Positions 7,551 to 16,605 are shown, counted from the first letter of the stretch. The stretch is DNA of 64,000 nt from Brevundimonas sp. (GCF_029945885.1 NZ_JAQSDK010000001.1:25236-89235); one strand, 5' to 3'. Made by a program: numbers and translations. The notes: a model not told the origin generated them from the sequence alone.

Positions 7551-8471
7551 TCAGTTCAGATAGTTGAGCAGGGAGACCTGACTCAGCTGGCTGATGACCT
7601 GGGCCGAGGCCTGGATCGCCACCTGGGACAGCTGCAGATCAGTGATCGCCTGGGCCATGTCCGCATCCGTCTTGGTCGACAGAAGTTCATCCAGCGAGGC
7701 CTTTTGCTCGCCCTGTGACTTGAGGATCCCGTCGACGCGGTTCTGCATGGCCCCGTTGCGCGCGGCCATGTCCGTGATCGACGTCCGGGCCTGGTCGAAC
7801 CGCGCCAGCTGGGTGGTCAGAAAATCCCGGGTCGCGTCGCTCATCGGATCGGTGATGGGCGTGCTGCCGTGATAGGTCTGGATGTCACGGAATATCTGGA
7901 ACAGGTCGGTGCCGATCTCATTGGCCAGGAAGCTGGTTTCCATCCGCGTGCCCTCGTCCAGTCGCGAGGCCTGTTTCAGGCTGTCGTTGGCGAAACTGTC
8001 CGCAACACTGGGGGCCGCCGCCAGGTCTGCCAGAGTCATGGACACGACCGGAACTGCCTCGACATTGCCCCCCGCGAAGACATAACGGCCCTGGTGTTTG
8101 GTATTCAACCCGTCCTGGCTGACCTGAAACTCATTCTGCAACTGCTGCATGAGACCGTCGATTCGACCGGCCGCCAGGGCGTCGGCGATGGCCTGTCGGG
8201 CACCGCCGGCACCATCCGCGATCCGGCCGAAGGCCAGATCCTGGGAACCCAATCGTGCCGATACGGTCTCGCCCGTGCTGATGAAACCCTGGATACGGCT
8301 CTGCATCGACTTCAGGGCCGTCAGGGTTTCCGACGTGCGCCCGAACCCGGTCAGGTCCGTGGCCACCTTCTGCGTCGAGATCCGGGTCTGTGCCTCCTGG
8401 GCGCGAACCTGGGTGTTCATCAGCTCCGCCAGGGCTGAATGGTAGTTTCCGGCGGTCGAAACCCTGGTCAT
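7551..8471 (-). CDS. flgL: Flagellar hook-associated protein FlgL (HAP3)
   Basis: The 306-residue protein joins the hook to the filament together with FlgK. The N-terminal MTRVSTAGNYHSALAELMNTQ and the C-terminal DLQLSQVAIQASAQVISQLSQ with terminal LLNYLN are the helical D0/D1 regions shared with flagellins. I take ATG 8471, whose first base overlaps the flgK stop (TGATG); a GTG one codon earlier is possible. It is downstream of flgK in the same transcript and would be expressed from the sigma-54 promoter at 10743-10757. Confidence 0.92.
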   Translation of the reverse strand: MTRVSTAGNYHSALAELMNTQVRAQEAQTRISTQKVATDLTGFGRTSETLTALKSMQSRIQGFISTGETVSARLGSQDLAFGRIADGAGGARQAIADALAAGRIDGLMQQLQNEFQVSQDGLNTKHQGRYVFAGGNVEAVPVVSMTLADLAAAPSVADSFANDSLKQASRLDEGTRMETSFLANEIGTDLFQIFRDIQTYHGSTPITDPMSDATRDFLTTQLARFDQARTSITDMAARNGAMQNRVDGILKSQGEQKASLDELLSTKTDADMAQAITDLQLSQVAIQASAQVISQLSQVSLLNYLN

Positions 8472-10588
8472 CACACCATCCCCAGCAGAACGTCATACAT
8501 ATCCTTGACGGCCTGGATCAGGCGCGCCGAGGCGTTAAAGGCTTGCTGATAGGTCGTCATCAGCACCAGTTCCTCGTCAAGATTGACGCCCTCGTAGGCG
8601 ACCTGGCGAGCGGCAGCCTCGCTCTGGAGGGCCGAAGCACTGTCCGACCGGCTCTTTGACAGTTTCGCCCGCCCGCCGATTTCACCGGCCAGTTCGGAGG
8701 TGTAACGCGAAACACTGATCGAGCCGCCGGACGAACTGCCCGCAGCCGCGAACTGCGCGGCCCTCTGGCCCGCGTCGGCCAGCAACAGCGCGCCGCGGCC
8801 GTCGCCGGTCGCCAGGGCGGCCGTCCCCGGCGCGGCCGCCAGATTCAGCTGTGCCAGTGCCAGTTTCGACGGGTCGCGGTTGATGTCGGTGCGCAACGAG
8901 AACCCGTCTGCGCGCGAGGCCCGGACCCCGCTACCGATCCCGAACAGTTCGGTCAGGGATACGCCGGACGGCACCTGGGTCGTCTTGTCATTGACCACCG
9001 ACATCGTCGGTGGCGGACTGCCCAGTCCCTTGAAGGTCAGGGCACCGCTGGTCGGGTCCAGGCTAAAGCTGCCGTAGCGACCGACGCCCGTCGCCGGGTC
9101 GTTCAAGGCCGTCAGCAGCTCGGCGACCGTTCCGGTCCCGCCCGGGACGGTCACCGTCAGGTCCCGCATCTTGGAACCATTCGCGTCGATGAAGCGGAAC
9201 GATACCGTCTCCCCCGCGGTGAACCCGTGCAGCGACGCCGACGTCAGACCCGTGTCGTACAGGGCCACCCGGCCGCTCGAGACCAGATCGTTGAGCCCGA
9301 AATAGTGTGAGAAGCCGCGACCGGCCTTGGTACCGGGCGTGGTCGCATCATCGGCGATGGCGATGCCGTTCGGGCTGGTGGCCGCGAGGCTCAGAACACC
9401 CCCGTTGAAGCTGGCCGTGGCCGCGCCACCCAGTTCAGTATTCAGCACGGTCAGGAAATTCGCCGGGGTCGCCGCAGACCCGTTGATCGTCATGGTCGCG
9501 CCCGAGAAGACGATGTCGGCGCGCGCCTGGATAACTCCGGCGGCATTGGTCACGGCGATGGTCGTATTGCCGGTAAAGCCGGCCACGGCCGTAGCCAGCG
9601 ACTGGCCGACATTGCGACCCGTCAGGGTCGAGGGCGGCGGCACCGCACTGTTGGCATTGTGGGCGCGGTTCAACTCATCGGCGATCCGCGTCATCAACTC
9701 GCCCAACCGCGCGGCCGTCTCGGGAGCCTCGGTATCGCGAAGCTCGACCAGACCCTTGATCTCGCCGGAGGTGACGCTTTCCATCAGGGGGCGTTTTTCG
9801 CCGCCTGGCTCGGTGACCCAGATCTCGTTGAAGGCCGACTCGGCATTGACCGATCCGGCACGACCGTATTCCAGCGTCGCCCGCCCCTGACCGGCCAGCA
9901 GAACGCCGCTGCCGGTGCGGATTGACACCCCGCCGACCGCCCGGACCGACACGCGCACGTCCATCAGGGACGACAGCTGGGTGATCAGGGCCGCCTGGGC
10001 AGTCTCGGCCCCCGAGGAGTCGCCGGACACCGCGGCGGCCCGCGAAATCTCGACGTTCAGCGCCTCGATCTGCTCCAGCAGGGCATTGCCGGTTTCCACC
10101 GCGCTCTGGATGCGGCCGTCGGCGTCCTCGCGCACGGACTGGATCTGGCCGGCGATGCGACCGGCCTCGTCGAACACCGCCTGGACCTTGAACAGGGCCT
10201 CCTGGCGGCGCGGCGACGACACCGGATCCTCGGCCCCGGCAGCGAAGGCCGAGAAGATGTCGTCGACCTGGGAGAAGAAGCCCGCATTGCCGGGATCGCC
10301 GAACAGGGACTGGATCCGGTCATACAGTTCATAGCGCACGCCCTGGCGTGCCGCCTCCGATCCCGAGTTCAGGCTCGCGGCCTGCAGAAACCGATCCGTG
10401 GCCAGACGAATGCGGGCCACATCGACGCCCGCGCCGATCCCCTGGTTGGTGACGGCCACCTGGTCGGCGATCTTGCGCACATAGCCGGGCGTGTTGACGT
10501 TGGAAACATTGTCCGAGACGACCCGCAGCTGCACCTGGGCTGCGGTCAGGCCCGACGAGGCCGTATTCATGATGGCATTCAGCGACAT
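8471..10588 (-). CDS. flgK: Flagellar hook-associated protein FlgK (HAP1)
   Basis: This 705-residue protein forms the first junction layer between hook and filament. The N-terminal MNTASSGLTAAQVQLRVVSD and NVSNVNTPGYVRK form the conserved rod/hook/HAP signature. The C-terminal VNLDEELVLMTTYQQAFNAS and ARLIQAVKDMYDVLLGMV are also canonical. The middle is enlarged with a Thr/Ala/Gly-rich domain. The ATG has GGGAG eight bases upstream. flgK diverges from fliK across about 400 bp of regulatory DNA. flgL follows with overlapping stop and start codons. Confidence 0.94.
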   Translation of the reverse strand: MSLNAIMNTASSGLTAAQVQLRVVSDNVSNVNTPGYVRKIADQVAVTNQGIGAGVDVARIRLATDRFLQAASLNSGSEAARQGVRYELYDRIQSLFGDPGNAGFFSQVDDIFSAFAAGAEDPVSSPRRQEALFKVQAVFDEAGRIAGQIQSVREDADGRIQSAVETGNALLEQIEALNVEISRAAAVSGDSSGAETAQAALITQLSSLMDVRVSVRAVGGVSIRTGSGVLLAGQGRATLEYGRAGSVNAESAFNEIWVTEPGGEKRPLMESVTSGEIKGLVELRDTEAPETAARLGELMTRIADELNRAHNANSAVPPPSTLTGRNVGQSLATAVAGFTGNTTIAVTNAAGVIQARADIVFSGATMTINGSAATPANFLTVLNTELGGAATASFNGGVLSLAATSPNGIAIADDATTPGTKAGRGFSHYFGLNDLVSSGRVALYDTGLTSASLHGFTAGETVSFRFIDANGSKMRDLTVTVPGGTGTVAELLTALNDPATGVGRYGSFSLDPTSGALTFKGLGSPPPTMSVVNDKTTQVPSGVSLTELFGIGSGVRASRADGFSLRTDINRDPSKLALAQLNLAAAPGTAALATGDGRGALLLADAGQRAAQFAAAGSSSGGSISVSRYTSELAGEIGGRAKLSKSRSDSASALQSEAAARQVAYEGVNLDEELVLMTTYQQAFNASARLIQAVKDMYDVLLGMV

Positions 10589-10639
10589 CAGACCACTCCC
10601 GACGACGTGACCGCCGCGTCGCCCGGCAATCCCTGCCAG

Positions 10640-10662
10640 CTGACGTGCGTTTTTTGCCCGGC
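10640..10662. promoter_or_regulatory. Enhancer-like inverted element, flgK-proximal copy
   Basis: The right part of this site, GTTTTTTGCCCGGC, preceded by CTGACG, is the reverse complement of the motif at 10800-10818, apart from a four-base insertion (TGCG). It lies between the flgK promoter and the flgK start. I infer an FlbD/ftr-like binding site from position, pairing and sigma-54 context. Confidence 0.45.
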
Positions 10663-10742
10663 CCGATCGATCAGCGATCCGGCTAGTTCATTGAATATGC
10701 GGGGCATCACGATTTTTAGCGCCTTCATACCCGGAAGGGAGC

Positions 10743-10757
10743 GCAAGGCCCGGGCCA
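10743..10757 (-). promoter_or_regulatory. Sigma-54 promoter of flgK-flgL
   Basis: Read on the minus strand the sequence is TGGCCCGGGCCTTGC. It matches the -24/-12 consensus TGGCCCG-N4-TTGC exactly, with the required spacing between GG and GC. It lies 155 bp upstream of the flgK start, leaving a leader of roughly 140 nt. Confidence 0.8.
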
Positions 10758-10799
10758 GTTACCCTCCACCCGTTCGCGTCAGGGCCATGGCTGGCGGCA

Positions 10800-10818
10800 G
10801 CCGGGCAAAAAACGTCAG
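10800..10818. promoter_or_regulatory. Enhancer-like inverted element, central copy
   Basis: GCCGGGCAAAAAACGTCAG is present in inverted orientation relative to the element at 10640-10662. It sits between the two sigma-54 promoters, about 45 bp from the flgK promoter and 100 bp from the fliK promoter. This is the expected placing of a shared activator site. The protein bound is inferred to be FlbD. Confidence 0.5.
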
Positions 10819-10914
10819 GGCGCGGCAAGATTCGACCGTGGTCGAGCCTGCGGCCAGACGGTATCGATAGATCATTTTCGAGGGAATTCAGCACATTATC
10901 GGGATTTGTCGACG

Positions 10915-10930
10915 TGGCCCGCGACTTGCG
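10915..10930 (+). promoter_or_regulatory. Sigma-54 promoter of fliK-flgD-flgE
   Basis: TGGCCCGCGACTTGCG fits TGGCCCG-N4-TTGC exactly with correct -24/-12 spacing. It is about 60 bp upstream of the fliK ATG and would serve the hook operon. Confidence 0.8.
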
Positions 10931-10990
10931 ACCCACCGACTGAACCTTTGGGCGCAGCAGGCGCCGACGTAACCGTTGTACTGGCGACCC

Positions 10991-12592
10991 ATGTCCGCTG
11001 ACCGTCTCCTCTCCATCGTCGCACCGGCCGCCGTGCCGGTTGCCGCCCCGGCGGCATCCGACGCCCGTGGAGACTCCGGTTTCGACCGGATGCTCGGCGA
11101 AGCGATGGCGATCGACTCTGAACGGCCGGGTTCGGTCGGCAGGAGCGAAACTGTCCTAATCCGCGTCGCGGCCGCAGCCCCCCGCCCGACCGCCCTCTCG
11201 ACAGCGATCGATTCTGCCCTGGCCGCCGCCGAAGACAGCAGCCTCGACGCGGAAACGACGGCATCCGATGCGGCCGGCGCGGCTGCGGCCGCATCGGCCG
11301 CTGCCGAAACCCCACACCCTTCCGTATCCGTCAAAGCCGCGAAGCACGATGAGGCCCAGGTCCTGCCGGCCGCCCCGGCGGACAAGGGCGTAGACCAGCC
11401 CCAGATCCTGCCCGGCGCGCCGCCCGTGACGGTCGAGGCCGACGTCGAGGCTCCCGCGCCTCCGGTCCGGAACAACAAGGGGGCGGATACGCCCCAGGTC
11501 CTGCCCGGCACCGTCGGCAGCAGTGAGATCGGCGGGGGAACCACCGGACAGGTCGCATCCGGCAAGGGAGCCGATGTGCCCCAGGTCCTTCCGGGGACGA
11601 CGGACAAGAGCGGCAATCCGCAGGTCTTGCCCGGTGCCGACCCGACGCCTGTCATTAATCCGGCCATCGGCAAGGACGGTGGCCGCCAGATCCTGCCCGG
11701 CACCCAAACCGACACCCCGACGACGGCCGAGCCGGCCAACCCGGCCGTGACATCCGGCGCGACCAAGGCAGCCGCCCTGGCCGCCGCCGCCCTCGCACCG
11801 GCCGTCGCGCCGCCACCGCCACTACGCCCCGCCACCGACCGCAACGCGCCTGTGTCGAACAGCATGCGGGCGACGACCTCGACCGGGGAGCGGACCTCGG
11901 TTGCGGCTCCGGCCACGGCCACCTCCACGCCCCCCGCTCCACCGGTCGTTGAGGCGACCCCGTCCGCTACCGCAGCCACGCCCCCGTCCCTGTCGGACCG
12001 GCCGCCGGCCGGAACCGCCGCCGCTGTGCCGGTCCCGGTTCCGGCCATCGACGACGCCACGGTAAAGGCACCGGTCGACCAGGCACCAGCTGAAACCCTC
12101 CCTGCCACCGCCACCCAGGCCGGCACGGCATCACAGACCCATTCCCTGTCCAACCTGTCCAACGCCGCGGTTGAGGCCACCGCCCAGATGGCGGCCCAGA
12201 TCATCCGCCGGATGGATGCCCGTTCGACCCGGTTCGAAATGGCCCTGACCCCCGATGAACTGGGACGGGTCGACGTCAGCCTGGATATCGACGAGCACGG
12301 CCGCCTCGCCGCCCGGCTCGCCTTCGACAATCCGGCCGCCGCCCTCGACATGAAGGGCCGCGTCGACGAGCTGCGTCGCCAGCTCGAGGACGCCGGCTTC
12401 CATCTGGCTGACGACGCCTTCCAGTTCACCGACCGCGACCGTTCCTCCGGCGAGGCCTTTGACCGCCGCCAGGGGCGCGCCTTCGCCGCCGCCTCGCGCC
12501 TGTCCGATGAAACCGACGCCGCAGCCCCGGTTACGGCACCGCGCTGGATGTCCCTGTCCCTGACGCCTGACCGCGTCGATATGAAGGTCTGA
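10991..12592 (+). CDS. fliK: Flagellar hook-length control protein FliK
   Basis: From ATG 10991 the protein has 533 residues. Residues 1-380 are low-complexity, Ala/Pro/Thr-rich and likely extended, as expected for a secreted molecular ruler. The C-terminal domain contains ATRFEMALTPDELGRVDVSL-like sequence (precisely STRFEMALTPDELGRVDVSL) and LRRQLEDAGFHLADDAFQF. It belongs to the Flg_hook domain that switches export specificity in FlhB. The ruler region carries repeated Q(V/I)LPG motifs, about seven in number, often preceded by KGADxP. No strong Shine-Dalgarno is visible; a TTG at 10976 is an alternative start. flgD follows after three bases. Confidence 0.88.
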   Translation: MSADRLLSIVAPAAVPVAAPAASDARGDSGFDRMLGEAMAIDSERPGSVGRSETVLIRVAAAAPRPTALSTAIDSALAAAEDSSLDAETTASDAAGAAAAASAAAETPHPSVSVKAAKHDEAQVLPAAPADKGVDQPQILPGAPPVTVEADVEAPAPPVRNNKGADTPQVLPGTVGSSEIGGGTTGQVASGKGADVPQVLPGTTDKSGNPQVLPGADPTPVINPAIGKDGGRQILPGTQTDTPTTAEPANPAVTSGATKAAALAAAALAPAVAPPPPLRPATDRNAPVSNSMRATTSTGERTSVAAPATATSTPPAPPVVEATPSATAATPPSLSDRPPAGTAAAVPVPVPAIDDATVKAPVDQAPAETLPATATQAGTASQTHSLSNLSNAAVEATAQMAAQIIRRMDARSTRFEMALTPDELGRVDVSLDIDEHGRLAARLAFDNPAAALDMKGRVDELRRQLEDAGFHLADDAFQFTDRDRSSGEAFDRRQGRAFAAASRLSDETDAAAPVTAPRWMSLSLTPDRVDMKV

Positions 12593-12595
12593 CCG

Positions 12596-13285
12596 ATGGT
12601 TGACGCCGTCACCACCGCCACAGCCACCGACCGGACGACCGCCGGTCGCACCGCCATGGCGACCAATTTCGAGACGTTTCTCAGCCTGCTGACCGCCCAG
12701 TTGAAGAACCAGGACCCGCTGTCGCCGGTGGACTCCAACCAGTTCACCAGCCAGCTCACCCAGATGTCGGGTGTCGAGCAGCAACTGCTGACCAACGATC
12801 TGCTCACCAGCCTGTTGTCAGCCCAGCAAAGTGGCGGGCTGTCCGGGGCCGCCAACTACATCGGCAAGGATACCACCGCGGCCTGGTCGGCGATGAAGCT
12901 GGACGGCGGTCAGGCGACCTGGAGCTATGAACTGGCCGCCGATGCCGCGACCGCCGACCTGGAGGTCCTCGACGGCGGCGGCCGGGTTGTCTGGAGTGGA
13001 CCGGCACCGGACCGCACCGAGGGCACCCATGACTTCACCTGGGACGGCAAGACCAGCGCCGGCGGCCAGCTGGCCGACGGCGGCGTCTACACCCTCAAGG
13101 TAACGGCCAAGACCGGTGCCGACGAGACCATCGAAAGCCAGACCCTGATTCGTGGCCGTATCACCGGCGTCGAGCTCTACAATGGCGAACCCTATCTGAC
13201 AGTCGGCAACTCCATCCTGCCGCTGTCCACGGTAATCGCGCTGCAGGAACGCGCGACCACCACCACGCCGGTCGGCACAGCATGA
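12596..13285 (+). CDS. flgD: Flagellar hook assembly/capping protein FlgD
   Basis: The 229-residue protein shows the FlgD N-terminal motif: FLSLLTAQLKNQDPLSPVDS followed by NQFTSQLTQMSGVEQQL. The FlgD Ig-like domain comes next, with DGKTSAGGQLADGGVYTLKV. It caps the growing hook and is discarded after completion. It lies between fliK and flgE in the same operon, with only three bases after the fliK stop, so translational coupling is likely. Confidence 0.94.
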   Translation: MVDAVTTATATDRTTAGRTAMATNFETFLSLLTAQLKNQDPLSPVDSNQFTSQLTQMSGVEQQLLTNDLLTSLLSAQQSGGLSGAANYIGKDTTAAWSAMKLDGGQATWSYELAADAATADLEVLDGGGRVVWSGPAPDRTEGTHDFTWDGKTSAGGQLADGGVYTLKVTAKTGADETIESQTLIRGRITGVELYNGEPYLTVGNSILPLSTVIALQERATTTTPVGTA

Positions 13286-13358
13286 GCCGATCCGTTTCCG
13301 GCGCGACACGCCCTTCCCCTCAATCCATCGAAATCGTTACTCCCGGGAGTTCCAAGTC

Positions 13359-14816
13359 ATGAGTATCAACAGCGCCCTGCTGGCCGGCGTGTCCGGCCTG
13401 ACTGCCAATGCCGCCGCGCTGGCGGCCATCTCGCAGAACATCGCGAACGTGAACACGGTCGGCTACAAACGGACGTCCGGCGAGTTTGCCACCGTGGTCA
13501 ACACCCAGAGCGCCGGGGCCGGCTATTCGGCCGGTGGCGTCCTGGCCAGCGCCCGCCATTTCACCAGTCAGAACGGCCAGCTGCAGCGCACCACCTCCTC
13601 GACCGACCTCGGCATCGCCGGCCAGGGCTTCTTCGTCGTCACGGAAAAGGCCGAAGACCTGACGCCCGCCGACACCCGCCTGTTCACCCGCGCCGGCGCG
13701 TTCCGGGTCGACAACCACGGCTTCCTGAAAAACACGGCCGGCCTGTATCTCCAGGGCTGGCCCATCGACAGCGAAGGCAACCTGAACCTCGACCCCTCTG
13801 ACCTGAACCGCCTCAAGACCATCAACGTCGGCTCGGTCGGCGGTACGGCCGAGGCCACGACCCGCATCGAGCTGAACGCCAACCTGCGCTCCAGCCAGCC
13901 GGTCTCCATCGCCGCCTCGGACGCCGCGCTCGCGGTCCCGGGGCCCAACGCCTATGATCCGGCCACCAACTCCATGGCCATGTGGGATCCTGACACCGGA
14001 ACCGGCGTGAAACCCGATTTCGAGCTGACCATTCCGGTCTCCGACTCCAAGGGCGGTCAGAGAACACTCGCGCTCTCGTTCCTGAAGAGCTCCGTGCCGA
14101 ACCAGTGGTACGCTGAAATCCGCGCCATCCCCGCCGGCGACGTCGTCACCGGGGCGGGTCTTTCGAACGGTCAGCTCAAGTCGGGCCTCGTCGCCTTCAC
14201 CCAGGACGGTCGCCTCGACGTCACCGCCATGCTGGCCATGGCCCCGGGCGAGGCCCTGTTCGCGGACCCGACCGTGGCAGCGCTGAATTTCGGAGCCTCG
14301 GACGGGGCCGCGCCGGCCGCCGGTGAGTTCAACTGGGCCTCCAGCCTGGGTATCGACAACCAGAGCGTGGCCTTCGAACTCGCCAACGCCGCCGGCGGCC
14401 TGACCCAGTACGACAGCGCCTCGGTGGTCCAGGCCACGCTGACCAACGGCACGGCCTTCGGCAACCTGTCGGAAATCAAGATCGACGAGAAGGGTTATGT
14501 CACCGCCATCTTCGACAACGGCGTGACCCGTCAGATCGCCCTGGTCGCCCTGGCCACCTTCACCAGTCCCGACAGCCTGTCCGAAGTCAGCGGCAACGCC
14601 TTCCGCGTGACCCAGGGCTCCGGCACGTTCAACCTCAAGGGGGCCGGCAGCGGCGGCGCGGGCCTGATCGGGGCCTCGCAGCTGGAAGCCTCGACGGTTG
14701 ATCTGTCAGCGGAATTCACCGGCCTGATCACCACCCAGAGGGCCTATTCCGCCTCGTCCAAGATCATCACCACCGCCGACGAGATGCTCGCCGAGCTGAT
14801 CAGCATCAAACGCTGA
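13359..14816 (+). CDS. flgE: Flagellar hook protein FlgE
   Basis: The 485-residue hook subunit begins with MSINSALLAGVSGLTANAAA and NIANVNTVGYKR, the rod/hook signature. It ends with LEASTVDLSAEFTGLITTQR followed by AYSASSKIITTADEMLAELI, the conserved C-terminal helix. Length fits a Caulobacter-type hook. GGGAG lies nine bases before the ATG. There is no sigma-54 box in the 73 bp after flgD, so expression from the fliK promoter is likely. Several extracellular inserts in the middle (residues 150-400) are specific to this lineage. Confidence 0.94.
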   Translation: MSINSALLAGVSGLTANAAALAAISQNIANVNTVGYKRTSGEFATVVNTQSAGAGYSAGGVLASARHFTSQNGQLQRTTSSTDLGIAGQGFFVVTEKAEDLTPADTRLFTRAGAFRVDNHGFLKNTAGLYLQGWPIDSEGNLNLDPSDLNRLKTINVGSVGGTAEATTRIELNANLRSSQPVSIAASDAALAVPGPNAYDPATNSMAMWDPDTGTGVKPDFELTIPVSDSKGGQRTLALSFLKSSVPNQWYAEIRAIPAGDVVTGAGLSNGQLKSGLVAFTQDGRLDVTAMLAMAPGEALFADPTVAALNFGASDGAAPAAGEFNWASSLGIDNQSVAFELANAAGGLTQYDSASVVQATLTNGTAFGNLSEIKIDEKGYVTAIFDNGVTRQIALVALATFTSPDSLSEVSGNAFRVTQGSGTFNLKGAGSGGAGLIGASQLEASTVDLSAEFTGLITTQRAYSASSKIITTADEMLAELISIKR

Positions 14817-14919
14817 TCCGCAAGTAACTGATCGTTAGGTTCAATGAATCGTCGCTTTACCTTTGGCCTTACTGACGTCGGCGCAGGAATGGATTTTATT
14901 CTTTCCTTCACCACGCCCC

Positions 14920-14934
14920 TTAAACGGCCTTTAG
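14920..14934. promoter_or_regulatory. CtrA-like box upstream of sciP
   Basis: TTAAACGGCCTTTAG is TTAA-N7-TTAG, one base from the full CtrA consensus TTAA-N7-TTAA. It lies 57-71 bp upstream of the preferred sciP start. In Caulobacter sciP is a CtrA target, so the site fits known regulation. CtrA binding here is inferred. Confidence 0.6.
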
Positions 14935-14990
14935 CTGAGCCGGGCTACATTCACACCTCAGATGGTGATTGGTGAATGAGGCTTAAGCCC

Positions 14991-15275
14991 ATGCTGCAAG
15001 AGCGACGCCTTAACAGCAAAGGCGAACAATACGTGGTCGGACCAACGGGTACGCCCCTGACTCTCGGTGATCTTCCGCCGCCATCCACCGACCGGTGGGT
15101 GATCCGGCGCAAGGCCGAAGTGGTTGCCGCTGTGCGCGGCGGGCTGCTCAGCCTTGATGATGCCCTGACTCAATACCGTCTGACGGCCGAGGAATTCCTC
15201 GCCTGGCAGAAGGCAATCGACAAATGGGGCATGCAGGGGCTGCGCACCACGCGGATCCAGCACTATCGGGGCTAG
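14991..15275 (+). CDS. sciP: CtrA inhibitor SciP (DUF1153)
   Basis: From ATG 14991 the product has 94 residues; an in-frame ATG at 14976 would add five. The sequence LNSKGEQYVVGPTGTPLTLG, then DLPPPSTDRWVIRRKAEVVA and MQGLRTTRIQHYR, is close to Caulobacter SciP as I recall it. SciP is a small helix-turn-helix protein that binds CtrA or target promoters in G1 and blocks CtrA-dependent transcription. Its position directly after flgE is conserved in Caulobacter. An upstream CtrA-like box and a downstream terminator frame it as its own transcription unit. Confidence 0.92.
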   Translation: MLQERRLNSKGEQYVVGPTGTPLTLGDLPPPSTDRWVIRRKAEVVAAVRGGLLSLDDALTQYRLTAEEFLAWQKAIDKWGMQGLRTTRIQHYRG

Positions 15276-15307
15276 CCCCCGCCCGAATTTCTTCCCCCCG
15301 AAGGCAG

Positions 15308-15344
15308 CGGCCGCTCCCGGAAACGGGGGCGGTCGTTGTCGTTT
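15308..15344 (+). terminator. Rho-independent terminator after sciP
   Basis: A 12-bp stem (15308-15319 with 15324-15335, two G-U pairs) closes a GAAA tetraloop and is followed by TTGTCGTTT. Confidence 0.7.
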
Positions 15345-15393
15345 CAGGGCCGGTTCACAGCCCGGCCTCGAATTCGCACCGCTTTCCCCCTAA

Positions 15394-16605
15394 ATGGGGC
15401 CCATGACTTTGCTTGAGCCCGCCTGCCCGATCCCGACCTTCGCCCCCGCCGACATGGACGGGGCGATCGCGGCCGCGCGCGCGGCCGTCGGCCTGCCGGT
15501 CGGTGCCCGCGTCGTCGCGGCGATGTCGGGCGGCGTCGACTCCACCGTTGTCGCGGCCCTGCTGCACAAGGCGGGCTATGACGTGGTCGGCGTCACCCTG
15601 CAGCTCTACGACCACGGGGCGGCCCTGAAGAAGAAGGGGGCCTGCTGCGCCGGCCAGGACATTCACGACGCCCGTCTGGCGGCCGAGAGCCTCGGCATCC
15701 CCCACTATGTGCTGGATTACGAAAGCCGCTTCCGCGACGCCGTGATCGACCAGTTCGCCGACTCCTATCTGCGCGGCCAGACGCCAGTGCCCTGCATCCG
15801 CTGCAATCAGACGGTCAAATTCCGCGACCTGCTCGATGTCGCCCGCGACCTCGGGGCCGAGGCCATGGCCACCGGCCACTATGTGCGCCGCGCGGTCGGC
15901 CCGGGCGGCTACGCCCAGATGCGCAAGGCCATCGACCATTCGCGTGACCAGTCCTATTTCCTGTTCGCCACCACACCAGCCCAGCTCGACTATCTGCGCT
16001 TCCCCCTCGCCGATCTCGAAAAACCCCAGGTACGCGGCGTCGCCGCCGAACTGGGCCTGAAGATCGCGGCCAAGCCGGACAGCCAGGACATCTGTTTCGT
16101 GCCCTCGGGCGACTATCGCACCCTGATCGACCGCCTGCGCCCCCAGGGCCGCGAGGCCGGCGAGATCGTGCATATGGACGGCCGGGTGCTGGGCAGCCAC
16201 GCCGGTATCACCGACTATACGATCGGCCAGCGCCGCGGCCTGAACGTCGCCGTGGGTGAACCCCTGTTCGTGACAAAGCTGGATCCCGACAACCGCCGCG
16301 TCATCGTCGGCCCGCGCGAAGCCCTGCTGACCGCCGCCCTGACGCTGGACGAGACCAACTGGCTGGGCGACGAGCCAACGATCGAGGCCGCCGCCGAGGC
16401 CGGGGCCCCGGTCCTGGCCCGGGTGCGCTCGACCCGTCCGCCGTCCCCGGCGCGACTGGCCCTGGTCGACGGTGTGATTTCGGTCCTCTTTGCCGAGGGC
16501 GAGGAAGGCGTGGCCCCCGGACAGGCCTGCGCCCTCTATGATCCGGCCGATCCCGATCGCCTGCTGGGTGGCGGCTTCATCCAGACCACCACCGCCGTTG
16601 TCTGA
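15394..16605 (+). CDS. mnmA: tRNA-specific 2-thiouridylase MnmA
   Basis: The 403-residue enzyme thiolates U34 in tRNAs for Lys, Glu and Gln. The PP-loop ATP-binding motif SGGVDS is at residues 45-50. The catalytic cysteine pair is visible as Cys137 in PCIRCN and Cys234 in [16 protein letters not shown] and the C-terminal beta-barrel with VLDE-like linkers fit the family. The first ATG is used; an ATG three codons later is possible. It is 118 bp after sciP and separated from it by a terminator. A hemerythrin-like gene begins at its stop. Confidence 0.95.
   Translation: MGPMTLLEPACPIPTFAPADMDGAIAAARAAVGLPVGARVVAAMSGGVDSTVVAALLHKAGYDVVGVTLQLYDHGAALKKKGACCAGQDIHDARLAAESLGIPHYVLDYESRFRDAVIDQFADSYLRGQTPVPCIRCNQTVKFRDLLDVARDLGAEAMATGHYVRRAVGPGGYAQMRKAIDHSRDQSYFLFATTPAQLDYLRFPLADLEKPQVRGVAAELGLKIAAKPDSQDICFVPSGDYRTLIDRLRPQGREAGEIVHMDGRVLGSHAGITDYTIGQRRGLNVAVGEPLFVTKLDPDNRRVIVGPREALLTAALTLDETNWLGDEPTIEAAAEAGAPVLARVRSTRPPSPARLALVDGVISVLFAEGEEGVAPGQACALYDPADPDRLLGGGFIQTTTAVV

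Larger units (their letters stand above)
10589..10990. promoter_or_regulatory. Divergent flgK / fliK regulatory region
   Basis: No credible gene is visible in this 402-bp gap. It holds two sigma-54 type promoters facing opposite directions and a pair of inverted GC-capped A/T-run motifs, listed separately. In Caulobacter, hook and HAP operons are driven by sigma-54 with the activator FlbD bound at ftr elements and help from IHF. The arrangement here agrees with that scheme, although FlbD binding is inferred. An AT-richer stretch around 10865-10910 lies between the inner motif and the fliK promoter. Confidence 0.75.

Noticed and set aside
10621..10640. Additional sigma-54 box on the minus strand (GGCA-N-TGCCA)
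   Set aside because: The GG to GC spacing is two bases short of the required distance.
10888..12855. 655-codon open frame antisense to fliK
   Set aside because: The Ser/Arg/Ala-rich translation is a mirror of the low-complexity fliK ruler. fliK has a conserved C-terminal domain and correct operon context.
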